From Rhodobacteraceae bacterium HTCC2083 (GTDB taxonomy: Bacteria > Pseudomonadota > Alphaproteobacteria > Rhodobacterales > Rhodobacteraceae), in assembly GCA_000156115.1 (NCBI GenBank), contig DS995276.1:2597483-2661482 (forward strand): a stretch of 64,000 nucleotides of DNA, given 5' to 3'. Within the stretch, counting starts at the first letter, position 1, and the number at the start of each line of letters is the position of its first letter. Below, piece after piece: positions 26,676-35,499 of this stretch. The translations under genes and the position numbers were made by a program. Below the pieces are notes generated by a model that searched no databases, was not told where the DNA came from, and saw nothing but the letters and a program-made list of their open reading frames with translations.

Positions 26676-27026
26676 ATGTTAGCTGATCGCGTTCGCCGCC
26701 ACTTGACCGAACTTGCGGCGCAAGGCCGGTCTGTGACGTACCGCGTGCTTGCGCAACAGCTCGATCTTGAACCGCCCAACACCATTCAACAAGTGACGCG
26801 AGCACTTGAACAGCTGATGCAAGAGGATGCTGCGGCAGATCATCCGTTGATCGCAGCACTTGTTGTGAGCAAGGCGGCGGGTGGCATCCCGCGGCAAGGG
26901 TTCTTTGAATGCGCGCAGCGAATTGGGTGCTTTCAGGGGGATGCGTTTGGGGCGGAGGCGATCAGCTTTCATGAAGCGGAATTTAAGCGGGCCGTTGCTT
27001 ATTGGCGGTCTACTGCACTGCAATGA
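26676..27026 (+). CDS. Conserved hypothetical protein with winged-helix-like N terminus
   Basis: A 116-residue protein. The first 55 residues (RVRRHLTELAAQGRSVTYRV, then LAQQLDLEPPNTIQQVTRAL) look like a small winged-helix fold. The second half has the pattern PLIAALVVSKAAGGIPRQGF followed by F-E and ends VAYW, which I recall from uncharacterised bacterial proteins, some near restriction systems; no name can be given. It is 36 bases after the DUF2322 gene and converges on the ABC transporter genes. Two ATGs are possible; 26676 keeps the whole fold. Confidence 0.65.
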   Translation: MLADRVRRHLTELAAQGRSVTYRVLAQQLDLEPPNTIQQVTRALEQLMQEDAAADHPLIAALVVSKAAGGIPRQGFFECAQRIGCFQGDAFGAEAISFHEAEFKRAVAYWRSTALQ

Positions 27027-27052
27027 ACCTTGGCAGTTGGGCTTAAGGCGAC

Positions 27053-27784
27053 TTACTTCAAGGCGCGCGCCAAAAACTGTTGGGTGTCTTCGTTTTGGGG
27101 ACGCTCGAAAATCTCTTCTGGCTTGCCTTCTTCAAGGATGCGACCATCTTTCAGAAAACAGACTTTATCCGCGGCTTCACGGGCAAAGCCCATTTCGTGC
27201 GTTGCAAGGATCATCGTCATGCCATCTGCCTTTAGAGCGCGCAATGCGTCCAGAACGTCGCCCACGAGCTGAGGGTCGAGGGCGGATGTGATCTCGTCAA
27301 ACAGCATCACCTCAGGGCGCATAGCCAATGCGCGCACGATGGCGACGCGTTGTTGTTGGCCACCCGACAGTTGGTCCGGATATTTGCCCATGTGTTCGGC
27401 CAACCCGAAGCGCGCAAATAGGGCTGTAACTTCGGGCATCAGCTCTGCACGGGATTTTTTGTGGTTGCGGCGCGGGGCGAGCAGGACGTTTTCAACGGCT
27501 GTCATGTGCGGGAAAAGATTATAGCTTTGGAACACCATGCCAATGCGGCGACGCACGGGTTCAGGGTCCAGACCGGGAATGGAGACGTCCGCGCCATCCA
27601 GAAAGATCTCTCCGTCTTCAACAGGTTCCAACAGATTGATGCAGCGTAGAAGTGTTGATTTACCCGCGCCGGATGCGCCGATCAGGCAGACCATTTCCCC
27701 CGCATTCACGTCCAGATTAATACCATCACAAACCGTATTATCACCAAAGCGTTTCACCACGTCGCGCAGGGAGAGTTTGGGCAT
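27053..27784 (-). CDS. Polar amino acid ABC transporter ATP-binding protein
   Basis: A 243-residue ATPase of the GlnQ/HisP type. It has Walker A GASGAGKST, the Q-loop VFQSYNLFPHMTAVEN, the signature LSGGQQQR, Walker B VMLFDEITSALDP and the switch histidine LATHEMGFA. It drives import of polar amino acids through the permease encoded just upstream (one-base overlap of stop and start) with the binding protein before that. It ends the leftward operon 29440-27053. The specific amino acid is not readable; acidic or basic polar amino acids are typical. Confidence 0.93.
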   Translation of the reverse strand: MPKLSLRDVVKRFGDNTVCDGINLDVNAGEMVCLIGASGAGKSTLLRCINLLEPVEDGEIFLDGADVSIPGLDPEPVRRRIGMVFQSYNLFPHMTAVENVLLAPRRNHKKSRAELMPEVTALFARFGLAEHMGKYPDQLSGGQQQRVAIVRALAMRPEVMLFDEITSALDPQLVGDVLDALRALKADGMTMILATHEMGFAREAADKVCFLKDGRILEEGKPEEIFERPQNEDTQQFLARALK

Positions 27785-28617
27785 TAGCTGCGCTCCCTGT
27801 TTTGTTTGTTCATCAGATAATCGGCATAGCGCGTGGCAGGGATTGTAACGCAGAGAAAGATAACGGCTGCGCCCACATAGGGTGTGAAATTGGCGAGCAG
27901 GGATTTAAACACGCCCGCTTGGCGGAAGATCTCAACGGGGCCGATAAAGCTGAGGAGGGCCACGTCTTTTTGCAAAGCGATCAACATATTCATTTGCGCA
28001 GGCACCACGCGGCGGATCGCTTGGGGTAGGACCACGAACAGCATGACATCGCGCTCTGCAAGGCCCAGTGATTGCGCGGCCGCGCGTTGGCTTTGATGCA
28101 CTGATGTAATACCTGAGCGAAAGATTTCCGCGACATAGGCGGAGTAGGTGAGGATAAGCGCGAGGCTGCCCCAAATGTAGGGTGAATTCCATGGGCGCGG
28201 GAGGCCTAGGCCGGGGATGCCAAAGCCGATGAGGTAGACCGTAAGGACCACAGGCACGCCGCGGAAGATGTCGGTATAAAGTGCGCCAAAGATGCGTAGC
28301 GGGAAGAGCGCAGGAGCGCGTACATCGCGCATCAGCGCCACGGCGAGGCCGAGGATCGCGATGAGGGGCGCGCACCACGCGAAGATGGCGACGTCTAAAA
28401 GGAAAGCGTCGAGGAGTTTTGGAAAGGTTTTGAGAAAGACCTCTTTGTTGAAGAAGCTTTTTTGTACCTTTTCCCAACCCGGTGCCATCGGCACCAGAAT
28501 GAAAATAGCGAGTATCACCAACGCTGTAGAGCCACCCGCAATAAGCAAGGACCGGCGTCGAAGCCGATCCTCATAGAGCTGACGGCGGGTCTTGCCGCCT
28601 GTGGTCTGCATGCGCAT
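27784..28617 (-). CDS. Polar amino acid ABC transporter permease
   Basis: A 277-residue inner-membrane permease of the HisM/GlnP family. The first helix follows a basic start (RRSLLIAGGSTALVILAIFI); about five more helices follow. The coupling EAA loop reads RSGITSVHQSQRAAAQSLGL, with VVLPQAIRRVVP after it, the diagnostic pattern of this family. One permease gene only, so it probably acts as a homodimer. A start at 28611 (MQTTGGKTRR) is equally likely. It lies six bases after the binding-protein gene. Confidence 0.92.
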   Translation of the reverse strand: MRMQTTGGKTRRQLYEDRLRRRSLLIAGGSTALVILAIFILVPMAPGWEKVQKSFFNKEVFLKTFPKLLDAFLLDVAIFAWCAPLIAILGLAVALMRDVRAPALFPLRIFGALYTDIFRGVPVVLTVYLIGFGIPGLGLPRPWNSPYIWGSLALILTYSAYVAEIFRSGITSVHQSQRAAAQSLGLAERDVMLFVVLPQAIRRVVPAQMNMLIALQKDVALLSFIGPVEIFRQAGVFKSLLANFTPYVGAAVIFLCVTIPATRYADYLMNKQNRERS

Positions 28618-28623
28618 CAGGCG

Positions 28624-29439
28624 TTACTTAACCAGTGGAACACCTGTGGTTTGCTGAAGCCATTCGGCTTCAATCGCACCGAGTTTGCCGCTTTCCGTGA
28701 GTGCGGCCAGAGCTTCGTCGACGCAAGTCTTCAAGGGGTTGCCGTCTTCCATCAACATGCCGAACTCATCGCCGTCCCCGCTAGCGCTGGCGTCAAATTG
28801 ACCAATGACTTTGGAGCCTTCTATAACCACTGCGGAGAGATAGAGCGCTGTTGGCAGATCATAGAGGGCCGCGTCGATTTGGTTGGCTTGGATAGCGGCG
28901 TTGACGTCTGCGTTGTCACCGTAAAGTAGTAGATCGGAGGTTGGTTGCACCGCATCTGTGAGAACAGTTACGGCGGTTGTCGTGCCGACCGCGCCCCATT
29001 TTAGGGCTTTGAGCGCTTCTAGGGTTGGCGCAGTTTCAATCACGTTTGGCCCTGCAAGCACGGCCATGGGGGCTGCGTAGTAAGGGGATGAGAAATCGAC
29101 GACCTCGTCACGCTCGGGTGTGATGGAATATTGCTGCATGTTCAGATCGAAGTTCTTCACGCCCGGTTGGATCGCTTCGTCGAAAGACGAGCGTACCCAG
29201 ACGACATCGTCTGCGGCAAAACCCATTTCTTCAGCGACGGCATAGGCAACGGCGGCTTCAAAGCCTTTTCCGCTTTCAGGCGCATCGTCCATGACCCAAG
29301 GGTAGTAGGCGGGGTTGCCTGTGGCAAAGGTGATTTTGCCATCCGTGAGCGTCTTGTCAGCGGCGCAATGACCTGCGGCAAATGCGGATGTCGCGGAGAG
29401 GGCGAGGGCTAGTCCGGTCGTGAGAATTAGAGTTTTCAT
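28624..29439 (-). CDS. Amino acid ABC transporter substrate-binding protein (family 3)
   Basis: A 271-residue periplasmic binding protein. The signal peptide is clear: MKTLILTTGLALALSATSAF, cut before AGHCAADK. Family 3 marks are ITFATGNPAYYPWVMDD, GKGFEAAVAYAVAEEMGF, the FDLNMQQYSITPERDEVVDF segment, and ALYDLPTALYL in the second lobe. I chose ATG 29439, since the upstream frame to 29553 would hide the signal peptide. It heads the three-gene amino acid importer and follows dppC-like gene and a hairpin by 65 bases. Confidence 0.92.
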   Translation of the reverse strand: MKTLILTTGLALALSATSAFAAGHCAADKTLTDGKITFATGNPAYYPWVMDDAPESGKGFEAAVAYAVAEEMGFAADDVVWVRSSFDEAIQPGVKNFDLNMQQYSITPERDEVVDFSSPYYAAPMAVLAGPNVIETAPTLEALKALKWGAVGTTTAVTVLTDAVQPTSDLLLYGDNADVNAAIQANQIDAALYDLPTALYLSAVVIEGSKVIGQFDASASGDGDEFGMLMEDGNPLKTCVDEALAALTESGKLGAIEAEWLQQTTGVPLVK

Positions 29440-29470
29440 ATGTGATGTCCTTTGTTCGGGTGTTTGGTGG

Positions 29471-29493
29471 CCCTGCGTGCTCAGCACACAGGG
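29471..29493 (-). other. Hairpin between the two transporter operons
   Basis: CCCTG-C-GTGC / GCAC-A-CAGGG, a nine-pair stem with one mismatch and a TCA loop. It lies between the peptide permease stop (29504) and the amino acid binding-protein start. There is no T run on the minus strand, so it may set mRNA stability or partial termination. Confidence 0.5.
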
Positions 29494-29503
29494 TTGCTTT
29501 CGC

Positions 29504-30478
29504 TCAGCGCCCTCGAATGCGCGGATCAAGCGCATCACGTAGCCCGTCGCCAAGGTAGTTCACTGAAAGCACAGTTAGGGAAATGGCGATACCAGGCAGC
29601 ATCACGCGTTCCGGGTATTCGGTCATGCGCGGCACGCTATCAGCAAGCATTTTTCCCCATGTGGGGAAGTCGGATGGGAAGCCCACGCCAAGAAAGCTGA
29701 GCGCGCTTTCTGTAATGATCGCAGTCGCAAGACCCAACGTCGCTGAGACCATGATGGGCGACATGATGTTGGGCAGTAAATGGCGCGTGATGATTTTATA
29801 AGGCGTCGTGCCGATCGAGCGGGCCGCGAGGATGAATTCGCGCTCTTTCAATGCGAGAATTTCACCGCGCACGATGCGTGCGGTTTGCATCCATGAGGTG
29901 ATCGCGATGATGCCAACTATCAGCACGAACATGCCTTGCTCTGGCCCAAAGGCCGCGCGCAGGGGTTGGCGGAAAAGGGTTACAGCAACCAACAACAGGG
30001 GCAACAGCGGCAAGGACAGTACGAGATCCGTGAAGCGCATCAAAATGCCATCGAGGCGTTTGAAGTAGCCCGACAGCACGCCGATTAGCGTGCCGACGAA
30101 TAGCGCCAGCACCATCGCGGCCCAACCCACCGCGAGCGATGTGCGCCCGCCTTTTATAATATTGGCCAGCATATCACGCCCTAGATTGTCTGTACCAAAG
30201 GGGCGGGCCCACGACACTTTTGCATCGCTGTCCCACAGCCATGTGTAGATCGGGCGTACGTCTTTGTTGCGTATGTCGAGCTTTTGCGGATCAAGTTGCC
30301 AGATTAGCGGGCCGAGGATCACGAACAAGGTGATGAAGATCAGGAAGCCTCCACCGAACAACGCGCCTTTGTGTTTGCGGAACTGGTCCCACACGTCTTT
30401 CCACTGACTGCGTGGGGGCTGGGACGGTTCTTTGTCCTTGAGCGCTTCGATTGGGTCGAGTTGGGCGATATCAGTCAT
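29504..30478 (-). CDS. Peptide/nickel-type ABC transporter permease (DppC-like)
   Basis: A 324-residue permease of the OppC/DppC family. After a cytoplasmic start (MTDIAQLDPIEALKDKE), the first helix is GGGFLIFITLFVILGPLIW. A periplasmic loop with FGTDNLGRDMLANIIKGGRT is the family hallmark; about five more helices follow, with the EAA loop REFILAARSIGTTPYKII. ATG 30478 overlaps the end of the DppB-like gene by eight bases. It works with DppB, the binding protein at 31623-33326 and the double ATPase encoded divergently at 33678. Confidence 0.93.
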   Translation of the reverse strand: MTDIAQLDPIEALKDKEPSQPPRSQWKDVWDQFRKHKGALFGGGFLIFITLFVILGPLIWQLDPQKLDIRNKDVRPIYTWLWDSDAKVSWARPFGTDNLGRDMLANIIKGGRTSLAVGWAAMVLALFVGTLIGVLSGYFKRLDGILMRFTDLVLSLPLLPLLLVAVTLFRQPLRAAFGPEQGMFVLIVGIIAITSWMQTARIVRGEILALKEREFILAARSIGTTPYKIITRHLLPNIMSPIMVSATLGLATAIITESALSFLGVGFPSDFPTWGKMLADSVPRMTEYPERVMLPGIAISLTVLSVNYLGDGLRDALDPRIRGR

Positions 30479-31478
30479 AGCGGATCCTCGGATCAAGCAC
30501 GCCGTAGAGAATATCGGCAATCAGGTTAAAGAGTACGATCAGGATCGCAAAGATGAAAGTTAGGGTTAAGACCATCGGGATGTCATTGGCAAATAGAGCG
30601 GTGAGCAGAAGCTGCCCGATGCCGTTCACTTTGAACACATTTTCGGTGATGATCGCACCACCAAAGATCGCGGGCATCCCAAGCGCAATGACCGTGACCA
30701 CGGGGATCATCGAGTTGCGCAAGACGTGGACCATGACGACCACAGCTTCCGACAGTCCTTTGGCGCGGGCAGTGCGCACATAATCTTGGTTGAGATTTTC
30801 GAGCATTGACGCACGCATATAACGGCTGATTTGCGCAGTGGTTTGCAGCGCGAGCACCATGACCGGCATGATCATTTGTAAAAACTGCACTTTGAAGCTG
30901 GCCCAGTCTGTCACAACATGTGTGGTGTCATAGATCGAGGGGAACCATCCAAGCTGCACCGAGAACAGCACGATCAGCAAAGGCCCCGTAAAGAACGGAG
31001 GAATAGAGAAACCGATCATCGACACGAATGTGCCCGCTTGGTCAAACACTGAATACTGGCGATAGGCGGAGTACACGCCAATCGGCAGCGCAATCAGGAT
31101 GCCCACGATATAGGCCATCCCAACCACCCAAAGCGTTTGCGGCATACGCTGGATCACGATGTCCATCACTGGGCTGCGGGTCTGCCACGAAATGACTCGC
31201 TGCACGCCTTCTGTGTGGGCGGTACCCCACAGATAGTCCCAAAACACCATCGGCTCTATGACGAAGAACTGATAAAGCCACTTGAGATAGCGAATATAGC
31301 CGGGCTGACCGAGACCAAGTGCTTCACGCATTTTTTCTTTGACCTCGGGTGGTACGGTTAAGGGCACCTGCGCCATCGGATCACCGGGGGCGAGTTCCAT
31401 CAGCAGAAAAATCACGAGGCTGATAAAGAGCAACGTCGGAATGGACAGAATCAGACGTCTAATCGTGAATGTCAGCAT
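30471..31478 (-). CDS. Peptide/nickel-type ABC transporter permease (DppB-like)
   Basis: A 335-residue permease of the OppB/DppB family. The start MLTFTIRRLILSIPTLLFIS gives the first helix, followed by LMELAPGDPMAQ. About six helices are visible; the EAA loop is DYVRTARAKGLSEAVVVMVH and the end reads ADILYGVLDPRIRYD. It forms a heterodimer with the DppC-like partner. The gap of 144 bases before it, after the binding-protein gene, holds a short palindrome over the binding-protein stop codon (31607-31624), which may lower permease expression relative to the binding protein. Confidence 0.93.
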   Translation of the reverse strand: MLTFTIRRLILSIPTLLFISLVIFLLMELAPGDPMAQVPLTVPPEVKEKMREALGLGQPGYIRYLKWLYQFFVIEPMVFWDYLWGTAHTEGVQRVISWQTRSPVMDIVIQRMPQTLWVVGMAYIVGILIALPIGVYSAYRQYSVFDQAGTFVSMIGFSIPPFFTGPLLIVLFSVQLGWFPSIYDTTHVVTDWASFKVQFLQMIMPVMVLALQTTAQISRYMRASMLENLNQDYVRTARAKGLSEAVVVMVHVLRNSMIPVVTVIALGMPAIFGGAIITENVFKVNGIGQLLLTALFANDIPMVLTLTFIFAILIVLFNLIADILYGVLDPRIRYD

Positions 31479-31606
31479 GAGGATCCAGACTTGAGATCGG
31501 GTTGATTAGCGACTGCGCCTTGAGAGTATGGCGTCGGGCGAAGCGGCAAACAAACCAGTGGGTTGGGGGAGATACGCCCCGCCAGTGAACGACCAGCAGG
31601 GCGCGA

Positions 31607-31624
31607 AAGCTAATGAATTAGCTT
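31607..31624 (-). other. Palindrome at the 3' end of the binding-protein gene
   Basis: AAGCTAAT-GA-ATTAGCTT, a perfect palindrome that overlaps the TAA of the family 5 binding-protein gene. Placed between a highly expressed binding protein and its permeases, it could stabilise the upstream mRNA. No strong T run follows. Confidence 0.45.
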
Positions 31625-33326
31625 ATTTTACACGGTGCCAATCTGCGATGTTCCACAGTTCGCTGTCCCAAACATTTAGAACAACGCCACCGAGTGAGTT
31701 TGCATGCGCGGAAACGCGTGCACGGTTCACCAATGGAATGATCGTGTTTGTGTCTTTCGTAACCATATCGTTCATCTTACGCGCGATTTCACCACGCTTG
31801 TCGATGTCACCTGTACGGCCAAGCTCATCAATCATCTCGTCATATGCTGGATCGCAGAAACGGTTGATGTTCTCACCCTGCCATTGGCTGGATGGCTTTG
31901 GCTCGGCGCCACAGCGATATGCGGCAAGGTACTGCTGCGGATCTGTGCCGTTGAACGTGTTCGCATACATTTCTACGTCTGCGTAGAATTTCTGGAACGT
32001 GTCAGGCGATCCGGGATCACCACCGAAGAAGACAGACGCGTCGAGGTTACGAAGCTCTGTTTCAACACCGATCTGGCTCCACCAGTCTTTGATCAACGCT
32101 TGGAAGTCCTGACGAACCGCATTTGTGGATGTTTGGTAGAGGATGGAAAGCTTCACGCCGTCCTTCTCACGCACACCGTCGCCGTCGCTATCAACCCAGC
32201 CAGCACCGTCGAGCAGCGCTTTTGCGCCATCGAGATCTTGCGTCAAGCAAGCAGTGTTGTCGGATGCATAGATTGCAGGAGCAGGCACGAGGTTACAAGT
32301 TGGTGTACCCGCTTTACCGTAGCCAACTTCTGTCAGAAGTGCGCGGTCGATGGAGATAGACAGAGCTTCACGAACCGCAGGATCGCTAAGGAACGGGTGA
32401 GGTTCCGCAACCGTAGAGCGCGTCTCTGCTGGCAGATCAGGGCTTGGGTTGGTCATGTTCATCTCAAGACGCTCAACCAACGGGCCGAAACCTGCGATTG
32501 CTTTGCCTTTGCCTGCTTCTTCCATCTTCGCGATGACGTCTGGCGCCAACTGAAGGTTCCAAGCGTAATCGAATTCGCCTGTCTCAAGAACAGAACGACC
32601 CGCACCATTCGCGTCGCCGCCACCTTTGAAGTTCACTTTCGCGAACGCAGGCTTTGCAGGGTCACGGTAGTTCGGGTTCGCGGACATTTGGATCACGTCG
32701 TTTGGACGGAAATCGTCAACCACGAAGGGACCTGTGCCGATTGGGCTAAAGTTTGCCTCTGTGCATTCTGGTGCTTTTGCTCCAAGGCAATCTGCGAATT
32801 GTGCCGCTTGGATGATCGGGGACTGACCGCCAACGAAGGGGCCATATGGGTTTGGCTTAGGCTCGCTGAAGGTGACTTTGACAGTCAGATCATCAACCGT
32901 TTCTACGCTTTCAACGCCGTCAAAGAACGCCAGCTGCGCGCATCCGCCTTCTGGGTGCATACAATATTCGGCGGTGAACTTCACGTCCGCGGAGGTGAGC
33001 GGCGTGCCATCAGACCACAACAGGCCCGGAGCGATTTTCCACGTGATCTGTGTCAGATCCTCGGAAACGCCGCCATTGGCAACTGTTGGGATTTCTGACG
33101 CAAGGAAAGGAACCATTTCACCGGTTTCATTGTAACGCGCGAGTGGCTCGATCACGAGGGATGCTGATTCGACGTCCTTTGTGCCGCCAGATAGGAACGG
33201 GTTCAGGATGGAAGGCGCTTGCCAATAGATGATGTTCACAGTGCCGTCGGATCCGCGCTCAGCCATAGCCATTGGGGCCATCGCAAAACTCGCAGCAGCA
33301 CCCAACATGAGTGTACGAAGCTTCAT
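31623..33326 (-). CDS. ABC transporter substrate-binding protein, family 5 (peptide type)
   Basis: A 567-residue periplasmic protein. The signal peptide is MKLRTLMLGAAASFAMAPMA, cut near AMAERGSDG. Family 5 marks are QAPSILNPFLSGG, EPLARYNETGEMVPFLASE, the ITWKIAPGLLWSDGTPLTSA segment, and PVREALSISIDRALL-like DPAVREALSISIDRALL. These proteins bind oligopeptides, modified amino acids, opines or glycosides. It is the first gene of a leftward operon with the two permeases. The divergent operon encodes the ATPase and three M20 hydrolases, so the cargo is probably an N-acyl amino acid or peptide-like compound. Confidence 0.93.
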   Translation of the reverse strand: MKLRTLMLGAAASFAMAPMAMAERGSDGTVNIIYWQAPSILNPFLSGGTKDVESASLVIEPLARYNETGEMVPFLASEIPTVANGGVSEDLTQITWKIAPGLLWSDGTPLTSADVKFTAEYCMHPEGGCAQLAFFDGVESVETVDDLTVKVTFSEPKPNPYGPFVGGQSPIIQAAQFADCLGAKAPECTEANFSPIGTGPFVVDDFRPNDVIQMSANPNYRDPAKPAFAKVNFKGGGDANGAGRSVLETGEFDYAWNLQLAPDVIAKMEEAGKGKAIAGFGPLVERLEMNMTNPSPDLPAETRSTVAEPHPFLSDPAVREALSISIDRALLTEVGYGKAGTPTCNLVPAPAIYASDNTACLTQDLDGAKALLDGAGWVDSDGDGVREKDGVKLSILYQTSTNAVRQDFQALIKDWWSQIGVETELRNLDASVFFGGDPGSPDTFQKFYADVEMYANTFNGTDPQQYLAAYRCGAEPKPSSQWQGENINRFCDPAYDEMIDELGRTGDIDKRGEIARKMNDMVTKDTNTIIPLVNRARVSAHANSLGGVVLNVWDSELWNIADWHRVK

Positions 33327-33677
33327 AAAAGTCTCTCCTTGTTATGCAAAAACAGCGCTATATCTGCAGCGCTCCCTTGCGTTCATTGCGGACCGGTTTC
33401 GGCCGATCTCGTCCTCACAGCTCGGGAAGATAGCGCAGCGATAATGCGTCAAAAGACGCAAAGTGTACACAAAAGTCCCCCAGCCAATAGCGCCATCGAA
33501 ACAGAGTTTAAGAAAATTGCAAGCACCTTGCGAGACTGATTTCGTATTGCTTAACAATTTGTTGGTCCCCGTCTTGCGGTGGGGCACTGTGAAACGTCTA
33601 AGCTGTTTGACATCGCGCGCGATGTGCCTCTAGCGTATCGAAAGACACGTCGGATGTTGCCGGCTGGGGGACCTCAT
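33327..33677. promoter_or_regulatory. Divergent promoter region of the peptide-transport locus
   Basis: About 350 bases without a gene, between two genes that serve one transporter. It contains an exact inverted repeat TGCGTC-AAAA-GACGCA (33445-33460), then GTGTACAC (33463-33470), and AT-rich stretches near 33540-33560. These are candidate operator sites for a shared regulator; no regulator gene is adjacent. Confidence 0.5.
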
Positions 33678-35498
33678 ATGCTCGACCAACCAATTGCACA
33701 GATTGAAAACCTAAGGGTTGAATTTCAAACTAAAGACGGACCCGTGGTCGGGGTAGAGGATGTCTCCTTCTCGATAAATCCTGGCGAAACGGTCTGCGTG
33801 GTTGGAGAATCAGGGTCTGGCAAATCGGTGTCTTCGCTGTCGTTGATGCGCCTTGTGGAATACGGCGGCGGCGAAATTGCGGGCGGGCGCATGATCTTTG
33901 ATCGCAAAGACAGTGGCGCGATGGATCTGCGCGACGCGAACCCCGATCTGATGCGCACCATTCGTGGCAATGAAATTGGAATGATCTTTCAAGAGCCGAT
34001 GACCGCATTGAACCCAGTGTTCACAGTGGGTCGTCAGTTGACCGAAGGCCTGCGGGTGCATCGTGGCATGAGCAAGAAACAAGCAGAAGAACGCGCGTTA
34101 GAGCTGATGCGCCAAGTGCGAATTCCTGAACCTGAGAAACGTCTTGACCAATATCCACATGAATTGTCCGGCGGTATGCGCCAGCGCGTGGTGATTGCGA
34201 TTGCATTGGCGTGCGAGCCGCGTTTGCTGATCGCGGATGAGCCAACGACGGCTTTGGATGTGACCATTCAAGCGGAAATATTAGCACTGATGGATCGACT
34301 CAAGCGCGAGACTGGCACGGCCGTGATGTTCATCACCCATGATATGGCCGTCGTCGCGCAGATGGCGGATCGTGTTGTGGTGATGTTCCGGGGCAATAAG
34401 GTCGAAGAGGGCACCGTCGAAGAGATTTTCGAAAATCCGCAGCATCCCTATACCAAGGCGCTCTTGGCAGCGGTCCCGAAGCTCGGCGAAATGCGCGGTA
34501 AAGCTGCGCCGGAACCGATGAAATTGCTGGGCAGCGATCAGGGCGAGATCAAGCCCATCCTTGGCACGAATGAGCCTCTTTTAGCCGTAACAGGCCTCAC
34601 AACGCGGTTCCCTGTGACGGGTGGTTTGCTGCGACGCGTGGTTGCGAATGTGCATGCTTCGGAGGATATTTCGTTCACCATCAACAAGGGGCAAACACTA
34701 TCTTTGGTGGGCGAATCGGGCTGTGGCAAATCTACAGTCGGGCGGTCATTGCTACGTCTGGTTGAGCCTTTGAGCGGGCAGATCACGCTGGATGGCAAAG
34801 AGATTATGGAGATGAACCAATCCGAGCTACGCGAAAGCCGTTTGGATATGCAGATGATTTTCCAGGATCCCTTCGCATCGCTGAACCCGCAGATGCAATT
34901 GATTGATCAAGTCGCCGAACCCATGCGCAACTATGGAACGGAAATTGGCCAAGCGCTGACGGATCGTGTTGAAATGCTTTTTGATCGTGTGGAACTGCCG
35001 CGCTCTTTCTTGCGCCGCTTCCCGCATGAGCTATCGGGTGGTCAACGCCAGCGTGTCGCGATTGCGCGAGCTCTTGCGCTAAACCCCAAGTTGATTGTCG
35101 CGGATGAAGCGGTCTCTGCGTTGGACGTGTCCGTGCAGGCGCAGGTGGTCAATTTGATGATGGAGCTTCAGGCAGAAATGGGTCTGAGCTATCTGTTTAT
35201 TAGTCACGATATGGCTGTGGTGGAACGTGTAAGCCATTATGTGGGCGTGATGTATTTGGGCCGAATCGTTGAAATGGGCCCGCGCGCGGCGGTGTTTGAA
35301 GACCCGCGCCACGCTTATACGCAAGCATTGATGAAAGCGGTGCCGATTGCCGATCCGCGTAAACGCAAGGATGAGAAAGACTTGAATTTCAAACCGATCC
35401 CGTCGCCGATGCACCCAGTTGGCTACTCGCCCGAGCCGTCGATGTATGAAGAGGTGTCGCCAGAGCATTTCGTGTTGTTGACCAATAGTGGGTATTGA
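33678..35498 (+). CDS. Double ATP-binding subunit of peptide ABC transporter (DppD-DppF fusion)
   Basis: A 606-residue protein with two complete ABC cassettes. Cassette 1 has Walker A GESGSGKS, signature LSGGMRQRV and Walker B LLIADEPTTALDV; cassette 2 has GESGCGKST, LSGGQRQRV and LIVADEAVSALDV. Each ends in the oligopeptide-type C-terminal region (HPYTKALLAAVP and HAYTQALMKAVP). In enterobacteria these are two proteins, DppD and DppF. ATG 33678 was chosen (MLDQPIAQIENLRVEF), with GGGGGA upstream; an earlier ATG at 33579 adds unlikely sequence. It powers the importer encoded leftward and leads the M20 operon, with argE-like start two bases after its stop. Confidence 0.95.
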   Translation: MLDQPIAQIENLRVEFQTKDGPVVGVEDVSFSINPGETVCVVGESGSGKSVSSLSLMRLVEYGGGEIAGGRMIFDRKDSGAMDLRDANPDLMRTIRGNEIGMIFQEPMTALNPVFTVGRQLTEGLRVHRGMSKKQAEERALELMRQVRIPEPEKRLDQYPHELSGGMRQRVVIAIALACEPRLLIADEPTTALDVTIQAEILALMDRLKRETGTAVMFITHDMAVVAQMADRVVVMFRGNKVEEGTVEEIFENPQHPYTKALLAAVPKLGEMRGKAAPEPMKLLGSDQGEIKPILGTNEPLLAVTGLTTRFPVTGGLLRRVVANVHASEDISFTINKGQTLSLVGESGCGKSTVGRSLLRLVEPLSGQITLDGKEIMEMNQSELRESRLDMQMIFQDPFASLNPQMQLIDQVAEPMRNYGTEIGQALTDRVEMLFDRVELPRSFLRRFPHELSGGQRQRVAIARALALNPKLIVADEAVSALDVSVQAQVVNLMMELQAEMGLSYLFISHDMAVVERVSHYVGVMYLGRIVEMGPRAAVFEDPRHAYTQALMKAVPIADPRKRKDEKDLNFKPIPSPMHPVGYSPEPSMYEEVSPEHFVLLTNSGY

Positions 35499-35499
35499 G

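Noticed and set aside
31704-33098. A 464-codon plus-strand open frame
   Set aside because: It lies fully antisense to the family 5 binding-protein gene, has no domain character and is Cys/Arg-rich in the way of shadow frames.
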